Shown in pieces: positions 54,688-64,000 of a DNA stretch of 64,000 nt. The translations under genes and the position numbers were made by a program. The notes beneath the pieces were generated by a model. The model had not been told where the DNA came from and ran no database searches. It saw nothing but the letters and a program-made list of their open reading frames with translations. This DNA comes from Ureaplasma sp. ES3154-GEN (GTDB taxonomy: Bacteria; Bacillota_I; Bacilli_A; Mycoplasmatales; Mycoplasmoidaceae), in assembly GCF_025780075.1 (NCBI RefSeq), contig NZ_JAOXHM010000006.1, forward strand, positions 41,362 to 105,361, given 5' to 3'. Position 1 is the first letter of the stretch, and each line of letters opens with the position of its first letter.

Positions 54688-55554
54688 CTAATCCGCAAAT
54701 GAAAAATTAATTTTTCATTTGCTTAAAAATTCTTTTAAATCGTCATCTCTGCGGGTTTTAACTATAAAATCGTGCAGTGGTTGATCTTTTAATAAATCTG
54801 TTTTAATTCGTGCTAAATCATAACACATATAGGCACTATTCTTTCCATTAATTAATTTGGTCCTTAATCCGTTGGGATGAACATTGATTTGTTCATAAAT
54901 GTTATTTAAATCATGATAGTCATAAAGCAGTTGCAGTGCAGTTTGTTTTCCAATTCCCTTAACCCCTAGTAAGTGATCTGAGCTATCACCCGCTAATGCC
55001 TTAAAATCAATAATTTGAGCAGGAGTAAGTTGGTTGTTTTGTGATGCAAAATTACTTATTGTATTAGTTTGCAAAACACTAACACCTGTTTTAAATAAAT
55101 GAACATCAGTTCAATTATTTACAAGTTGCAGCATATCCTTATCCGAACTATACACATCAATTTTAATCCTATGTTCGTTGCATAATGCTGCAAATGATCC
55201 AACAAGATCATCCGCCTCATAACCTGGATAAACATAAGTTTTTAGACCAAGTAAATGAAATAATTCATTAATTGGCTCAAGTTGTTGAACTAATGCCTCA
55301 TCCATTGGTTTCCGATTTTTTTTATAATCCTCATACATTCCTGAACGCAGGGTTTTGTAAGGGCTATCAAGTGCTACTAGGGCGTAATCATATGACTGAA
55401 ACTGCATTATTTTTTTCAACATTTGACAAACCAATTTAATCGCATTGTTGGGTGGGAGATTGTGTTTCTGATTATACTCAAGTTGTTTATATGACGCAAA
55501 ATATGCCCGATAAATCAAAGCACTCGCATCTAAAACAAAAGCTTTTTGACTCAT
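54688..55554 (-). CDS. 5'-3' exonuclease (DNA polymerase I N-terminal type)
   Basis: Stand-alone 5'-nuclease that removes RNA primers and flaps, replacing the pol I domain in mollicutes. The 288-residue protein has the metal-binding Asp residues in LDASALIYRAYF, EADDLVGS and SSDKDMLQLV, and the helix-3-turn-helix region GDSSDHLLGVKGIGKQTALQLL. Two TGA codons (55108 region and 54715) are Trp. It starts 2 bp after the dnaE stop and is followed closely by mutM, making a primer-removal and repair unit. Confidence 0.93.
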
Positions 55555-55556
55555 TT

Positions 55557-58379
55557 TTATACCACCCGTACATTCGTGACCCTAAGATAACGATCATTTT
55601 TTTCTAAATATATTTCATATTGGTTGTTAATGATTCATTGGTAATCATTAAAACAATTAACATCATAAATATGATTCTTATATGTAAATCTGACACTTCA
55701 AAATTTGTTTTTATTCTTTGTTATTTTTTGTTTAACATCATTAATTTGAACACTAATTCACTCTCGAATAGGTAACGCTGACTGTTCTTCTTTTAGAAGA
55801 TCTAGTCAACTTGTTCCCAAATAATTAATTTCGTCTGCGATAAATTCACTATTACTTGCGAGATTAAATTCATTTTCTATTTCTTGTTTATCAATACTAA
55901 AAAAACCATCAGGGATTAATTCGAGCACAGAGAAGTGCTTAATTAAATTTGCTAATAAAAATTTACGTGACACACCATAACTATCAAAGGCACCAATCTT
56001 AATTAAAATTTCAACGTTTTTCTGGCTAACCTTATTGTTTTTTAAGTTTAAAAAACATTCTCAATAACTTTTTGTCTTGCGGTTAGTTTGCATAATTTTT
56101 TTACAAATTTCATTCCCAAAACCTTTAATGATTTGAAATCCAAAGTAAATTGTTTTATTTTGCACATTGCCATAAAAACCGGTATGACTGTGACGAATAT
56201 CGATTGGCAAAACATTAATTTGATACATTCTAACTTGTTGTAGATAAGGTTTTAGTTTATTTTTTGCATGGCTCTGGTTATTCAAAAGCGATATCATAAA
56301 ATCCATTGGATAATGGTGTTTTAAGTAAGCTAATCAATAACTCACTAAAGAATAAGCTAATGAATGTGAATGATTGAATCCATAATTACCAAATTTGTGG
56401 ATATATTCATATCAATGTAATGCATCAGCTACTGAGTAATTATTTTTAACAGCATTACTAACAAAATGTTCTTTTAATAAATCTAATTGTTGATTATCCT
56501 TTTTAGAAATTGCACGGCGGAATAAATCCGCTTGTGCAGCATCAAATTGGGCAATAATTTGAACTAATTTAATGACCTGCTCCTGATAAACAATAATCCC
56601 ATAAGTTGGAGCAAGAATCTCTTTAATTGCATTATTTGCATATTTCACTTGCTGTGGATATCGCCGGTTTGCTATGTATTGATTGATTTGTTCCTGAGCT
56701 CCCGGTCGTAGTAGCGCAGAAACCAATGATATATCTTCAATACTTTGCGGCTTAATGCGCTTAATTAAGTTAGTCATTGCAGGTGATTCTAGTTGGAAAA
56801 TCCCATGGGTTTGACCGTTTGATAAATCCTTAAAAACAGCAGAATCATTGTAGTTAATATTTAGTAAATCCACTTTGATATTGTAATTTTGTGTTAGTCG
56901 CATTTGAATATCTTGTAGAAATGTCAAATTTATTAGACCTAGCAAATCGATTTTAATCAGTCCGAATCGTTCTAAATATTCCATACTGTATTGTGATAAA
57001 AAACGATCATTCATTCCTTTCTGCAAAGGAATAACTTCTCTTAATAATGATTGTGAAAGAATAATCCCTGCTGCATGGGTTCCAATATTTCGAGGAATAT
57101 TAATTAATTTAATTGCTAAATCAAATAATTGTGGATAGCGTTCGTAGTCTTGATGAAGTTTTTGCAATAACAAGGAAATATTATTATCATCATCAAGATT
57201 ATCAATGCTCTTGCAAATATTATTAATAGTATTCAAATTAATTTGCAAAATTCGACCAACATCACGAATAGCTGTTTTGATTTTAATTCGCTGAAATGTC
57301 ACGATGTATGCAGTGTGCTCGTTAGTATATTTATCAAATAAATACTCGAATACTTCATCTCGTCGACGATCCATAATATCAATATCAATATCTGGCATTG
57401 TCTTTCGCTTTGGATTTAAAAATCGCTCAAAGACTAGGTTATATTTAATCGGATCTACATCTGTAATATTTAAACAAAATGCAACTAATGAACCCGCTGC
57501 ACTCCCACGTCCTGGTCCAATAAGAATATCCTGATTTTTTGCATAATTAATAAAATCCGCGACAATCAAAAAATAATCTTCAAAATGCATCTGAGTAATC
57601 ACATTAATTTCATATTCAAGACGTACTTGATAATTTTTATATAAAGGATGATTGTTCCCAATACGTTGTTCTAAGCCATCCTGGCATAGTTGTTCTAATA
57701 ATGCCGAAGAAACAATTAAACTACTAGGTTGAAATACTGGAATATTCATTGGTAAGTTTTTGATTTCTAAATGAACTTGGGTTAATAACTTATTTAAATT
57801 TTCTAAACCAATAGGTAAATAATTATTTACTAAATCGTCAAAATTATACAGATATGCATCACGATTATTTTCTAAACCAGTTTCTTCTTCAAATAACTTA
57901 TTATTTTTAATCACATGTAAGGCAACATATGCTTCATAATCATCTGCGTCTTTAAAATAGGCACTATGGCAAGCAATATAATTGGGTGCCGATAAATCAT
58001 CAGCAACGAAAAAATGCGGGTCATCAAATGTGATATCGCCCTGTTTTCTAATGATAAAAAGATGAGGGGTAATATTTAATAAAAACTCTTCTTCTAGCAT
58101 TAAATGAGATGATATTTTCATCAACTGCTGATAGCCATAATAATCCTTAGCAATCACAACAAGAAGACTATTTTTATAAATAAACTCTAATCCCAAAACT
58201 GGCTTCAATTGGTGTTTAATTGCTAGATCGTAAAATTCCACTGCTCCGTACATATTATTCACATCTGTCAAGCAAACGTATAACATTTGGTTTTTTTTAG
58301 CAAATAAAACTAGATCTTCAATACTGAGTGTTGAAGATAAGAGTGAATAGTGTGAATGGGCATTGAGATTAGCGTACAT
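55557..58379 (-). CDS. dnaE: DNA polymerase III alpha subunit (DnaE type)
   Basis: Replicative polymerase, 940 residues; shorter than most DnaE but usual for mollicutes, which have both DnaE and PolC. The PHP-like N-terminus (LNAHSHYSLLSS), the GPGRGSAAGSLVAF motif and the catalytic PDIDIDIMDRRRDEV are present, as is HAAGIILS near residue 440. In the last third several TGA codons are Trp (LTK-type ORFs break there in the standard code), and the frame ends at TAA just before the exonuclease ATG. The C-terminal domain is weakly conserved. Confidence 0.93.
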
Positions 58380-58382
58380 AAA

Positions 58383-58568
58383 TTATTTTTGTTTCTCTTT
58401 TTGTTTAATTAGTTCTTTAATTTGTTTACGTTTTTTAGGATCAGTTACCTCATAATCTAATTGATACTGAAGATCTTCAATTGATTGCTCATGTAATGGT
58501 TTATCTGTAAAAATGTCATTAACATCAAAAACTGACGTGACTAAATCATGTTTTTTCTTATTGTTCAT
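58383..58568 (-). CDS. Small conserved-looking hypothetical protein (61 aa)
   Basis: A short charged protein starting MNNKKKHDL and ending in a Lys-rich helix (RKQIKELIKQKEKQK). The ATG follows AAAGGAG, and the stop is 3 bp before dnaE, so it is translated within the operon; its start overlaps the end of the DHH gene by 11 bp. No domain is recognised. Position between nrnA-like and dnaE genes suggests co-expression, not function. Confidence 0.6.
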   Translation of the reverse strand: MNNKKKHDLVTSVFDVNDIFTDKPLHEQSIEDLQYQLDYEVTDPKKRKQIKELIKQKEKQK

Positions 58569-59544
58569 AATTACTCCTTTGATTATCAACTTCACATATT
58601 AATGTTTGTAAATCGTTAATAAAGTTTTTTAATTCATCTAGACTTTTTAAATAACAACCAGATGCTAAATCATGTCCCCCACCATTATATTTATTTGCTA
58701 CTAAACGAATCGGATAAACACTAGAGCGTAAAGAAATTTTATAATGGTTATCTTCAGGTACATAATAAATTACAAATCAAATTTGCGCTTCTTTAATACT
58801 TGCAAGTAGATTAACTTTTTCTCCTCAACGGTCAAAATTATATATTTCATTTCATGCAGGATCAACTAATAAATAACCAATATTGTTTTCAATATGCATT
58901 TTTGTCATTAATTGAGCATCAAACAAAGCTTCCTTGTATGATCGACTATACAGTTTACTATAAATTGGATGATGTTGAACGCCATTTTCATTAAACCAAG
59001 CCATTAAGTAATATGTATCTTTATCAACCTTATCGTACATCAACCGATTTGAATCAGTAGTTAATCCAATCAATAAATACTCAAGAGTTTTACGGTCATA
59101 GTTTAATTTGCTTTCTTTAATTGCTAAACCTATTATTTCACATGCTGCAACCGATGTTTCATCAACATAAGAAAAATTTGTAAACGTTGGGTTTTTAATA
59201 TGGTGGTCAATCAATATCGTTTTTTTGCAAAAGCTATGTTGATGAGTTAAAACACGTTCATCATTTGCTGTATCAACAATAAACCCTACAGAATCTTTAA
59301 TAAAATCAAGACTAACTTCTTCGTTACTGAATTCAAAAAAACCTTTAAAATCCGCCGAATTTAAAATATTAGTTCCAATAATTTTAACATCTAATCAAAA
59401 GGCATTTAATCGTAAAAAACGGGCCAACGCAAATGCACTTCCCAAAGCATCTCCATCGGGATTAATATGCACAAAAATACTAGCTTTATTATATCCTTCG
59501 GTATGTTTAATTCATTCGAATGCAGCAGTTTGATAATTAATCAT
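58558..59544 (-). CDS. DHH-family phosphoesterase (NrnA/oligoribonuclease-like)
   Basis: A 328-residue protein with the DHH motifs HINPDGDALGS, VDTANDERV and LIDHHIKN, and a DHHA1-type C-terminus with YNGGGHDLASG. This layout is that of NrnA-like proteins, which degrade nanoRNA and 3'-phosphoadenosine-5'-phosphate; mycoplasma members such as MgpA relatives act on short RNAs or DNA. TGA is Trp in several places. The ATG overlaps the thiI stop by 8 bp. Confidence 0.88.
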
Positions 59545-60733
59545 TATTTTTATTTAAATCCTTTACATTAATTTTTGTAATATGGTTATTAATCGTTGAT
59601 TCTAAAATACCTTCAATAACAATTGATTCATTTTCTAATGCTTTAACCATCGCAAGTTTTGGCGATGTTGCCGGAGCGGGAGGAGCAAACGCGGAACACG
59701 AATCATCATAAGGTAATATACTTGTTGCATAAGTATTATATTTAATTGCTAATTCAATGATCTCACTCTTATCATAGGTCACCAATGGACGAATGATCAA
59801 AAAATCTGAAATTGCATCCGAAATCACTTTCATTGAGGTTGTAGTTTGGCTAGCAACCTGATTTAATGATTCTCCAGTTACTAGGAAGTCTGCGCTGTTT
59901 TCCAAAGCAACCGCTTTTGCAATTCGCATAAAATATCGACGCATCAAAATAATACGATAAGAAGGTTTTGAGACATGCCCTAATTCTTCTAACATTGGTG
60001 TAAAATTACAAATAAATAAACGAGCATTGCACAATTTATTGCCTAGGGTAATTAACGAAGATAAATCTTTAACCTTATCTAAAGCTTTTTCTTTTGTGTG
60101 TGGTGGGGTAATAAAAGTAATAAAATCAACCGCAATTCCTCGTTTCATCACCTGACGAGCTGCAACAGGGGAATCAATTCCACCTGATAATAAAACTAAT
60201 GCACGTCCATTAATTCCAACAGGCAAACCCTTGGCTCCCTGAATTTTTTTATAATATATAAAACATTCATTATAATTAATTTCAACGGTAATTAATAAAT
60301 CTGGCTGGTGAACATCAACTTTTAATGTTTTATTGTTGCGTAATAAGACACCAGCTAAGTGGCGTTTTAATTCGTCAGAATTGTACCCAAATGTTTTATC
60401 TTTGCGCTTTGCTTCGATTTTAAAAGTTAAATTATCCTTTTTGATTAAAGATAAAGTTGTTTGTTCAATAAGATTAATATCCTTAGGAATTTTATATGCT
60501 AAACTAAAATGAGCAATACCATTAACTTCTTTTAAAATTTCTATAATTTTTTCTAAATCATTATCTGTAAAATTTTCAATAAGTGCAAAATCATACGCAA
60601 TTTGAAAAACCAAATTATCGAATTGCGCTAGTGCTTGTTTAATGTTCCTTCCTAAACATTGAACAAAGGATTGTCTATTTTTCCCTTTTAATGTTAATTC
60701 GCCGTATTTAATGTAAATTATTTGTTTATTCAT
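59537..60733 (-). CDS. thiI: tRNA uridine 4-sulfurtransferase ThiI
   Basis: Makes 4-thiouridine at position 8 of tRNA, and in some bacteria provides sulfur for thiamine. The 398-residue protein has the N-terminal KYGELTLKGKNR and THUMP domain, and the PP-loop LVLLSGGIDSPVAARQ near residues 180-195. There is no C-terminal rhodanese domain, as in the Bacillus-type short ThiI, so sulfur must come from a partner cysteine desulfurase. The start overlaps the upstream nuclease gene by 16 bp. Confidence 0.95.
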   Translation of the reverse strand: MNKQIIYIKYGELTLKGKNRQSFVQCLGRNIKQALAQFDNLVFQIAYDFALIENFTDNDLEKIIEILKEVNGIAHFSLAYKIPKDINLIEQTTLSLIKKDNLTFKIEAKRKDKTFGYNSDELKRHLAGVLLRNNKTLKVDVHQPDLLITVEINYNECFIYYKKIQGAKGLPVGINGRALVLLSGGIDSPVAARQVMKRGIAVDFITFITPPHTKEKALDKVKDLSSLITLGNKLCNARLFICNFTPMLEELGHVSKPSYRIILMRRYFMRIAKAVALENSADFLVTGESLNQVASQTTTSMKVISDAISDFLIIRPLVTYDKSEIIELAIKYNTYATSILPYDDSCSAFAPPAPATSPKLAMVKALENESIVIEGILESTINNHITKINVKDLNKNND

Positions 60734-61560
60734 ATATTAAATCATTTCTTATCTTTAGGGGTTAGTTCTGGAGAAATTCCAGTTTCAATATGTTGTTTAT
60801 ATCATTCTTTGCAAGGGTCATAAACAACGTTTTTAAATTTTTCCAAGTCAACACTAAAATCTTGGAACCATAAATCAGCTGTTGCAGGATCATAGCTGTT
60901 TGGGTCAATGTAATGTTTTGTGTCTAAAAAACTAACCACAAACATACCTTTTGTCTGGTTACGCAAATATAGATATAAACCTAGTTGTAACATATAATTT
61001 TTAGGAATTGTGAGCTCATTATTAACAAATCAGCTGGCTTTTTTTGCTCCTATTTCCTTTACAATTGGATAATCATTTTGATCTTTTTGTAAAACCGGAA
61101 TCTCATCAACAACTTTGTACAAAAACTTATCCACTGAGGATGTTTTAATTTCTAACATTGGGCCATAATTGTAATCAACGGCATTTTCCAAATTAATTGG
61201 CTCGCCATCTGGAATACCACCAAAAATTGGATCTTCTTTGAACATATCAAAACCAATTTTAATTGGATCGTATGAAACAAACCTATGAGGAAGTCGCAGA
61301 TGAACCTCGTTAAAAATTTTACTTTCAATGATATTCCCCGCATTTGCATGTATTGGATCAATGTCTTCTTTGTAGATACGCACCATTGAACATCACACTT
61401 TTAATGGGGAGGCATATTCTCCTAAACCCATAATCTCTCCCAAACGACTACCTGTAATTTTGGCAAAACGGTGCTTATTCTCTTCAACATATTTTTTAGT
61501 CAAAATAATCCGATTATCTTGAAGAATAAAATCTTCTCCGTATTTTTTAATAAATGGCAT
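60718..61560 (-). CDS. PD-(D/E)XK nuclease-like protein (MAGa7180/YqaJ-like)
   Basis: A 280-residue protein restored by reading TGA as Trp. The pattern FAKITGSRLGEIMGLG (near 33-48), NAGNIIESK (near 74-82), FGGIPDGEP (near 113-121) and MLEIKTSS (near 134-141) is that of the YqaJ/lambda-exonuclease branch of PD-(D/E)XK nucleases, with the Glu, Asp and E-x-K in place. NCBI describes a mycoplasma family of putative nucleases of this sort (MAGa7180). It opens the repair-rich run and its 3' end overlaps thiI. A role in recombination or repair is inferred. Confidence 0.75.
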
Positions 61561-61876
61561 AATAATTCCTTATTTTTTAGTATTATATATATTTTACAAG
61601 GTTATTTACTAAATTATTAAACCTATTTTCTAATATAATTAACCGTATTAAAAAAACAAATTACTATCAACAAACCATGTTTTTTAGAATTTAATAAGAA
61701 ATGTTGCCATTAGCATTTGACATTTAATTTTAAAATCCTTAGAATTATTAGTTTAATAGTAATTACAAAATCTGTCTTGTGTCATTAACAATAGATAATA
61801 ATTTTTCTTATTTTGTGTTATAATATTAAAAGACTTATAAACTGATTTAATAAATTTTCACTGAGGAGGCGATTAT
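61561..61876. other. Divergent intergenic region upstream of rpsT
   Basis: About 315 bp of AT-rich DNA between the nuclease gene and rpsT. It contains the rpsT promoter; no further gene is seen. Confidence 0.5.
61816..61824 (+). promoter_or_regulatory. Extended -10 promoter of rpsT
   Basis: TGTTATAAT, an extended -10 element, 52 bp before the rpsT start; no clear -35. Confidence 0.6.
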
Positions 61877-62134
61877 ATGGCTAATATTGTATCAAACGAA
61901 AAATCTTACCGTCACAACGAAAAGGTTCGTAAACAAAATCACTCAAAGATGTCTAAATTACGTACTGTGGTTAAGAAAGTGCGTAATTCTGAAAACCTTG
62001 AAAATACAGCAGTTGCTTACTCAGTCATTGATAAAACTGCATCAAAAGGTGTTATTCATAAAAACAAAGCGGCACGTTTAAAATCACGTACAGCTAAGGC
62101 TTTAAATAAAACTGTTGCTCAACAAGCAGCATAG
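61877..62134 (+). CDS. rpsT: 30S ribosomal protein S20
   Basis: Primary-binding 16S rRNA protein. The 85-residue, highly basic, helical sequence has the S20 pattern [21 protein letters not shown] and ends in [15 protein letters not shown] strong GAGGAGG site precedes the ATG. It is a single-gene unit closed by a terminator. Confidence 0.95.
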   Translation: MANIVSNEKSYRHNEKVRKQNHSKMSKLRTVVKKVRNSENLENTAVAYSVIDKTASKGVIHKNKAARLKSRTAKALNKTVAQQAA

Positions 62135-62151
62135 TTATATAAAAATGAAGT

Positions 62152-62183
62152 AAAAAAACAACACTGTATGGTGTTGTTTTTTT
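62152..62183. terminator. Bidirectional terminator of rpsT
   Basis: AAAAAAACAACAC / GTGTTGTTTTTTT stem, 17 bp after rpsT and at the end of the convergent 40-codon ORF. Confidence 0.85.
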
Positions 62184-62304
62184 ATTTTTTGCCGTTAGGG
62201 TTCATTTGAATTCCTCTGTTGCCTTGGTTTTTAGCGTAGGTAGAATTTGTGCCTTTGGTCCCTTTATTCGGATTCGATATGTCTGCGTTATGATTTCGGG
62301 CCAT
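62182..62304 (-). CDS. Small Asn/Gly/Lys-rich protein (40 aa)
   Basis: Minus-strand frame MARNHNADISNPNKGTKGTN... to GIQMNPNGKK, hydrophilic with repeated NPN/G words. AGGTGGTG lies 11 bases before the ATG, and a terminator follows the stop directly. It is too short for standard gene calling, but the ribosome-binding site, terminator and non-random composition suggest a real gene. No function is known to me. Confidence 0.5.
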   Translation of the reverse strand: MARNHNADISNPNKGTKGTNSTYAKNQGNRGIQMNPNGKK

Positions 62305-62500
62305 TAAATAATACACCACCTTTCTGTTGATTAAATATTTCTTTCGAATTAAAAAGTAGCATTTTCACACTTATATTATATCTGGTTTTAAAATAATAAA
62401 TATTCCTTCAATAATTAGTTGTATAAATAAATATATATTAGCTTTGCTAAAAATATGCATTTCAGTTAAAATTTATCTATATCCAAAAAGGAGGATTATT

Positions 62501-63007
62501 ATGAAAAAAACAGTTGTTTTATACGCACGGATTTGTCCAACAGATCCAGTCCATACAAAATACTTATTTGATGCGTTTGCAAATGAAACTAATTTTGACA
62601 CACGCTTCATTGATGCATCGCAACCGTTTGATTTTGAAAAAGAAAAAGAATTTATTTACCAATACGACCGAATTATCTTCTTATTCACAATTAATTGATT
62701 TAATATGCCATGATCATTATCACGTTATTTTGCAGAAGTATGACGCACTAAACCGTTTAATGTAACTGGCAAAGATGTTTATAAAGTAATAACAACCGGT
62801 CGTAAGCAAGAACATTACCAACGCACAGGTGAAAATGCTAGTGGGTATAATGTAGATGATTATTTAAATAATATGAATGGAATGTTGAAATCCGTAAAAA
62901 CTAACATTAAGGAAACATTTACTTACCATAACTGTGTAGAATACAATCCCGAAACCCTTAAAGAATTTAAAGACGAAGTTATTAAGTTTTTTAACAATCT
63001 AGATTAA
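62501..63007 (+). CDS. Flavodoxin-fold NAD(P)H oxidoreductase
   Basis: A 168-residue protein with the layout of the NAD(P)H:quinone oxidoreductase/KefF-like family: an N-terminal beta-strand TVVLYARICP followed by a polar loop, and FLFTINWFNMPWSLSRYFAEVW, the flavin-side helix of the family. Internal TGA codons are Trp. AAGGAGG lies just upstream of the ATG. The next gene begins directly at its stop (TAAATG), so the two are translated together. The electron acceptor is unknown. Confidence 0.8.
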
Positions 63008-63802
63008 ATGCAATTAATAAAAATTCTTCATAATTTTATTAAAAATAAACAATATCAAAAACAAAATAAACATGATTGAGCCTGAACTAATCATGTTTAT
63101 TTTTATGAATATGAAAACAAAAACTATTATATCCGTCTTAAAAATAACTTTCTAAATCCCTATGAACCTCTGTTGTTTAACCATTATTTTACTGCCGATC
63201 ATTATTACGATCCAATCAATCATAATTTAATTAGTGTTGCACTTGCTACTGATAAAAATAATATAGTTGATGATTGATATTTAAATCATTTATTTACTTT
63301 TTTAGTAGATTTAGAAAATAATGAAATTGTTGATATTATTGCTCAAAAAATGTATTTTGACTTCCAAGAATATATCAACATTGTTCCTAGTAATAAATTC
63401 AAAGATAAATTTTTGAGCTTATACGAAGAATTTAAAAGAAGTTTGACATTAGTTTTATCGCATAATGATTTATCAATCTTTAATATTATTACAAACAAAA
63501 GGACTAATTTATTTCAAGTTATCGACTTTGAACTTGCAGCATATAGTTTTAAATATTATGATTTATTTAATTTTATACGTTCAATCGAAGATATAAACCA
63601 ACAGCATTTAGTACTTAATGTTATTAAAAGTAAATATCTTTTTAATGATTCATTTATTTATTCATATATGTTTTTTGTAAACTACTTTGCTTACACATGA
63701 GCGGTTTATCAAACAAAAATAGGGCATAAATCATTTATTAAACCATATATCAAACACACAGAAAATCAATACGAATATTGGTATTATAAAATAAAATTGT
63801 AA
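63008..63802 (+). CDS. Choline kinase/aminoglycoside phosphotransferase-like protein
   Basis: A 264-residue protein with the APH/ChoK catalytic pattern: LSHNDLSIFNI (Brenner motif HxDxxxxN) near residues 152-162, and VIDFELAAYSFKYYDLFNF (metal-binding DFE) near 173-192. Most homologous mycoplasma proteins are called choline kinase family or LicA-like, and make phosphocholine for membrane or surface decoration. The N-terminal lobe is short. TGA = Trp at four or more positions. It is co-transcribed with the oxidoreductase gene upstream and ends at a terminator. Confidence 0.8.
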
Positions 63803-63822
63803 TGTTTAAACATTACAATTTT
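63793..63822. terminator. Terminator after the choline kinase-like gene
   Basis: AAAATTGTAATG / CATTACAATTTT 12-bp stem, overlapping the stop codon. Confidence 0.85.
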
Positions 63823-63872
63823 ATTTTTATTCCATTGCTTTTTATAGCTTAAATATTTTGTCTTTTTTAAAA

Positions 63873-63900
63873 CAAAAAAGAACTGATTACTCAGTTCTTT
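63873..63900 (-). terminator. Terminator of the rRNA operon
   Basis: AAAAAGAACTG / CAGTTCTTT stem beyond the 5S 3' end, followed on the minus strand by a T run. Confidence 0.85.
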
Positions 63901-63910
63901 AATTTAATTT

Positions 63911-64000
63911 GCGTGGCGATTTCCTATTTTGTTTTAAACTATCTTCGGCTCGAAAGTGCTTGACTTCTGTGTTCGGGATGGGAACAGGTATTTCCACTTT
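63911..64000 (-). rRNA. rrf: 5S ribosomal RNA (partial; 5' part beyond the window)
   Basis: On the minus strand the window edge begins in the conserved CCTGTTCCCATCCCGAACAC region, then AAGCACTTTCGAGCCGAAGATAG and ends near GAAATCGCCACGC, which pairs with the missing 5' end. The 23S gene should lie to the right. Confidence 0.95.

Noticed and set aside
1..64000. CRISPR arrays, insertion sequences or tRNA genes
   Set aside because: No regularly spaced repeats, no transposase with terminal repeats and no tRNA-like T-loop (GGTTCGA...) context was found by eye.

Overview
The window is AT-rich and reads correctly only with genetic code 4 (UGA = Trp): long genes are cut up by in-frame TGA codons that sit where tryptophan is expected. 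Cys-anchored lipoproteins, very large ABC permeases, a minimal set of housekeeping genes and an editing-defective ThrRS point to a Mollicute (mycoplasma/ureaplasma). The 5S rRNA and gene content suggest the Pneumoniae-group side (Ureaplasma or Malacoplasma-like), but the species is not proven.

Layout. 1-2.8 kb (minus): ECF vitamin-transporter ATPases ecfA2/ecfA1, then rplA and rplK with a promoter and a probable L1-binding leader. 3.0-15.9 kb (plus): a surface block with a 2,244-residue FtsX-like permease, a lipoprotein preceded by an A7G7 tract, and a 1,640-residue lipoprotein ending in a DUF31 (mycoplasma immunoglobulin-protease-like) serine peptidase. 16.6-28.2 kb: degV, thrS, a decayed restriction-modification locus, a membrane protein, then the lepA, MFS, lipoprotein and UPF0104 operon and ruvAB. 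28.3-32.3 kb (minus): a 1,322-residue lipoprotein with a degenerate 5'-nucleotidase module fused to a DNase I-like nuclease. 32.6-41.6 kb (plus): a five-gene ABC transporter/lipoprotein operon. 41.7-45.9 kb: an accessory island with an intact DpnII-type (GATC) restriction-modification cassette that uses only TGG for Trp, next to broken pieces of a Firmicute-like mobile-element gene and of a RhuM-Fic gene. 45.9-50.7 kb (minus): xpt-guaA purine salvage, a FAD oxidoreductase, and rplU-prp-rpmA with a leader RNA. 50.7-53.8 kb: an S41-peptidase lipoprotein. 53.8-61.6 kb (minus): a tightly packed run of nuclease, thiI, nrnA-like DHH gene, small ORF, dnaE, 5'-3' exonuclease and mutM. 61.9-63.8 kb: rpsT, a flavodoxin-fold oxidoreductase and a choline-kinase-like gene. 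The window ends inside a 5S rRNA gene on the minus strand.

How the parts work together. The replication/repair string (dnaE, exonuclease, mutM, ruvAB, nrnA) and the translation genes are ordinary minimal-genome housekeeping. The surface proteins (a DUF31 protease, a nuclease lipoprotein, an S41 protease, and two permease modules that each carry a member of the same lipoprotein family) suggest host-macromolecule degradation plus uptake or export. The most interesting signals are the shared lipoprotein family linking the two permease modules, a diverged repeated domain inside the five-gene ABC operon, a His-rich segment in its last lipoprotein, the dead-nucleotidase/nuclease fusion, and two R-M loci of clearly different age.
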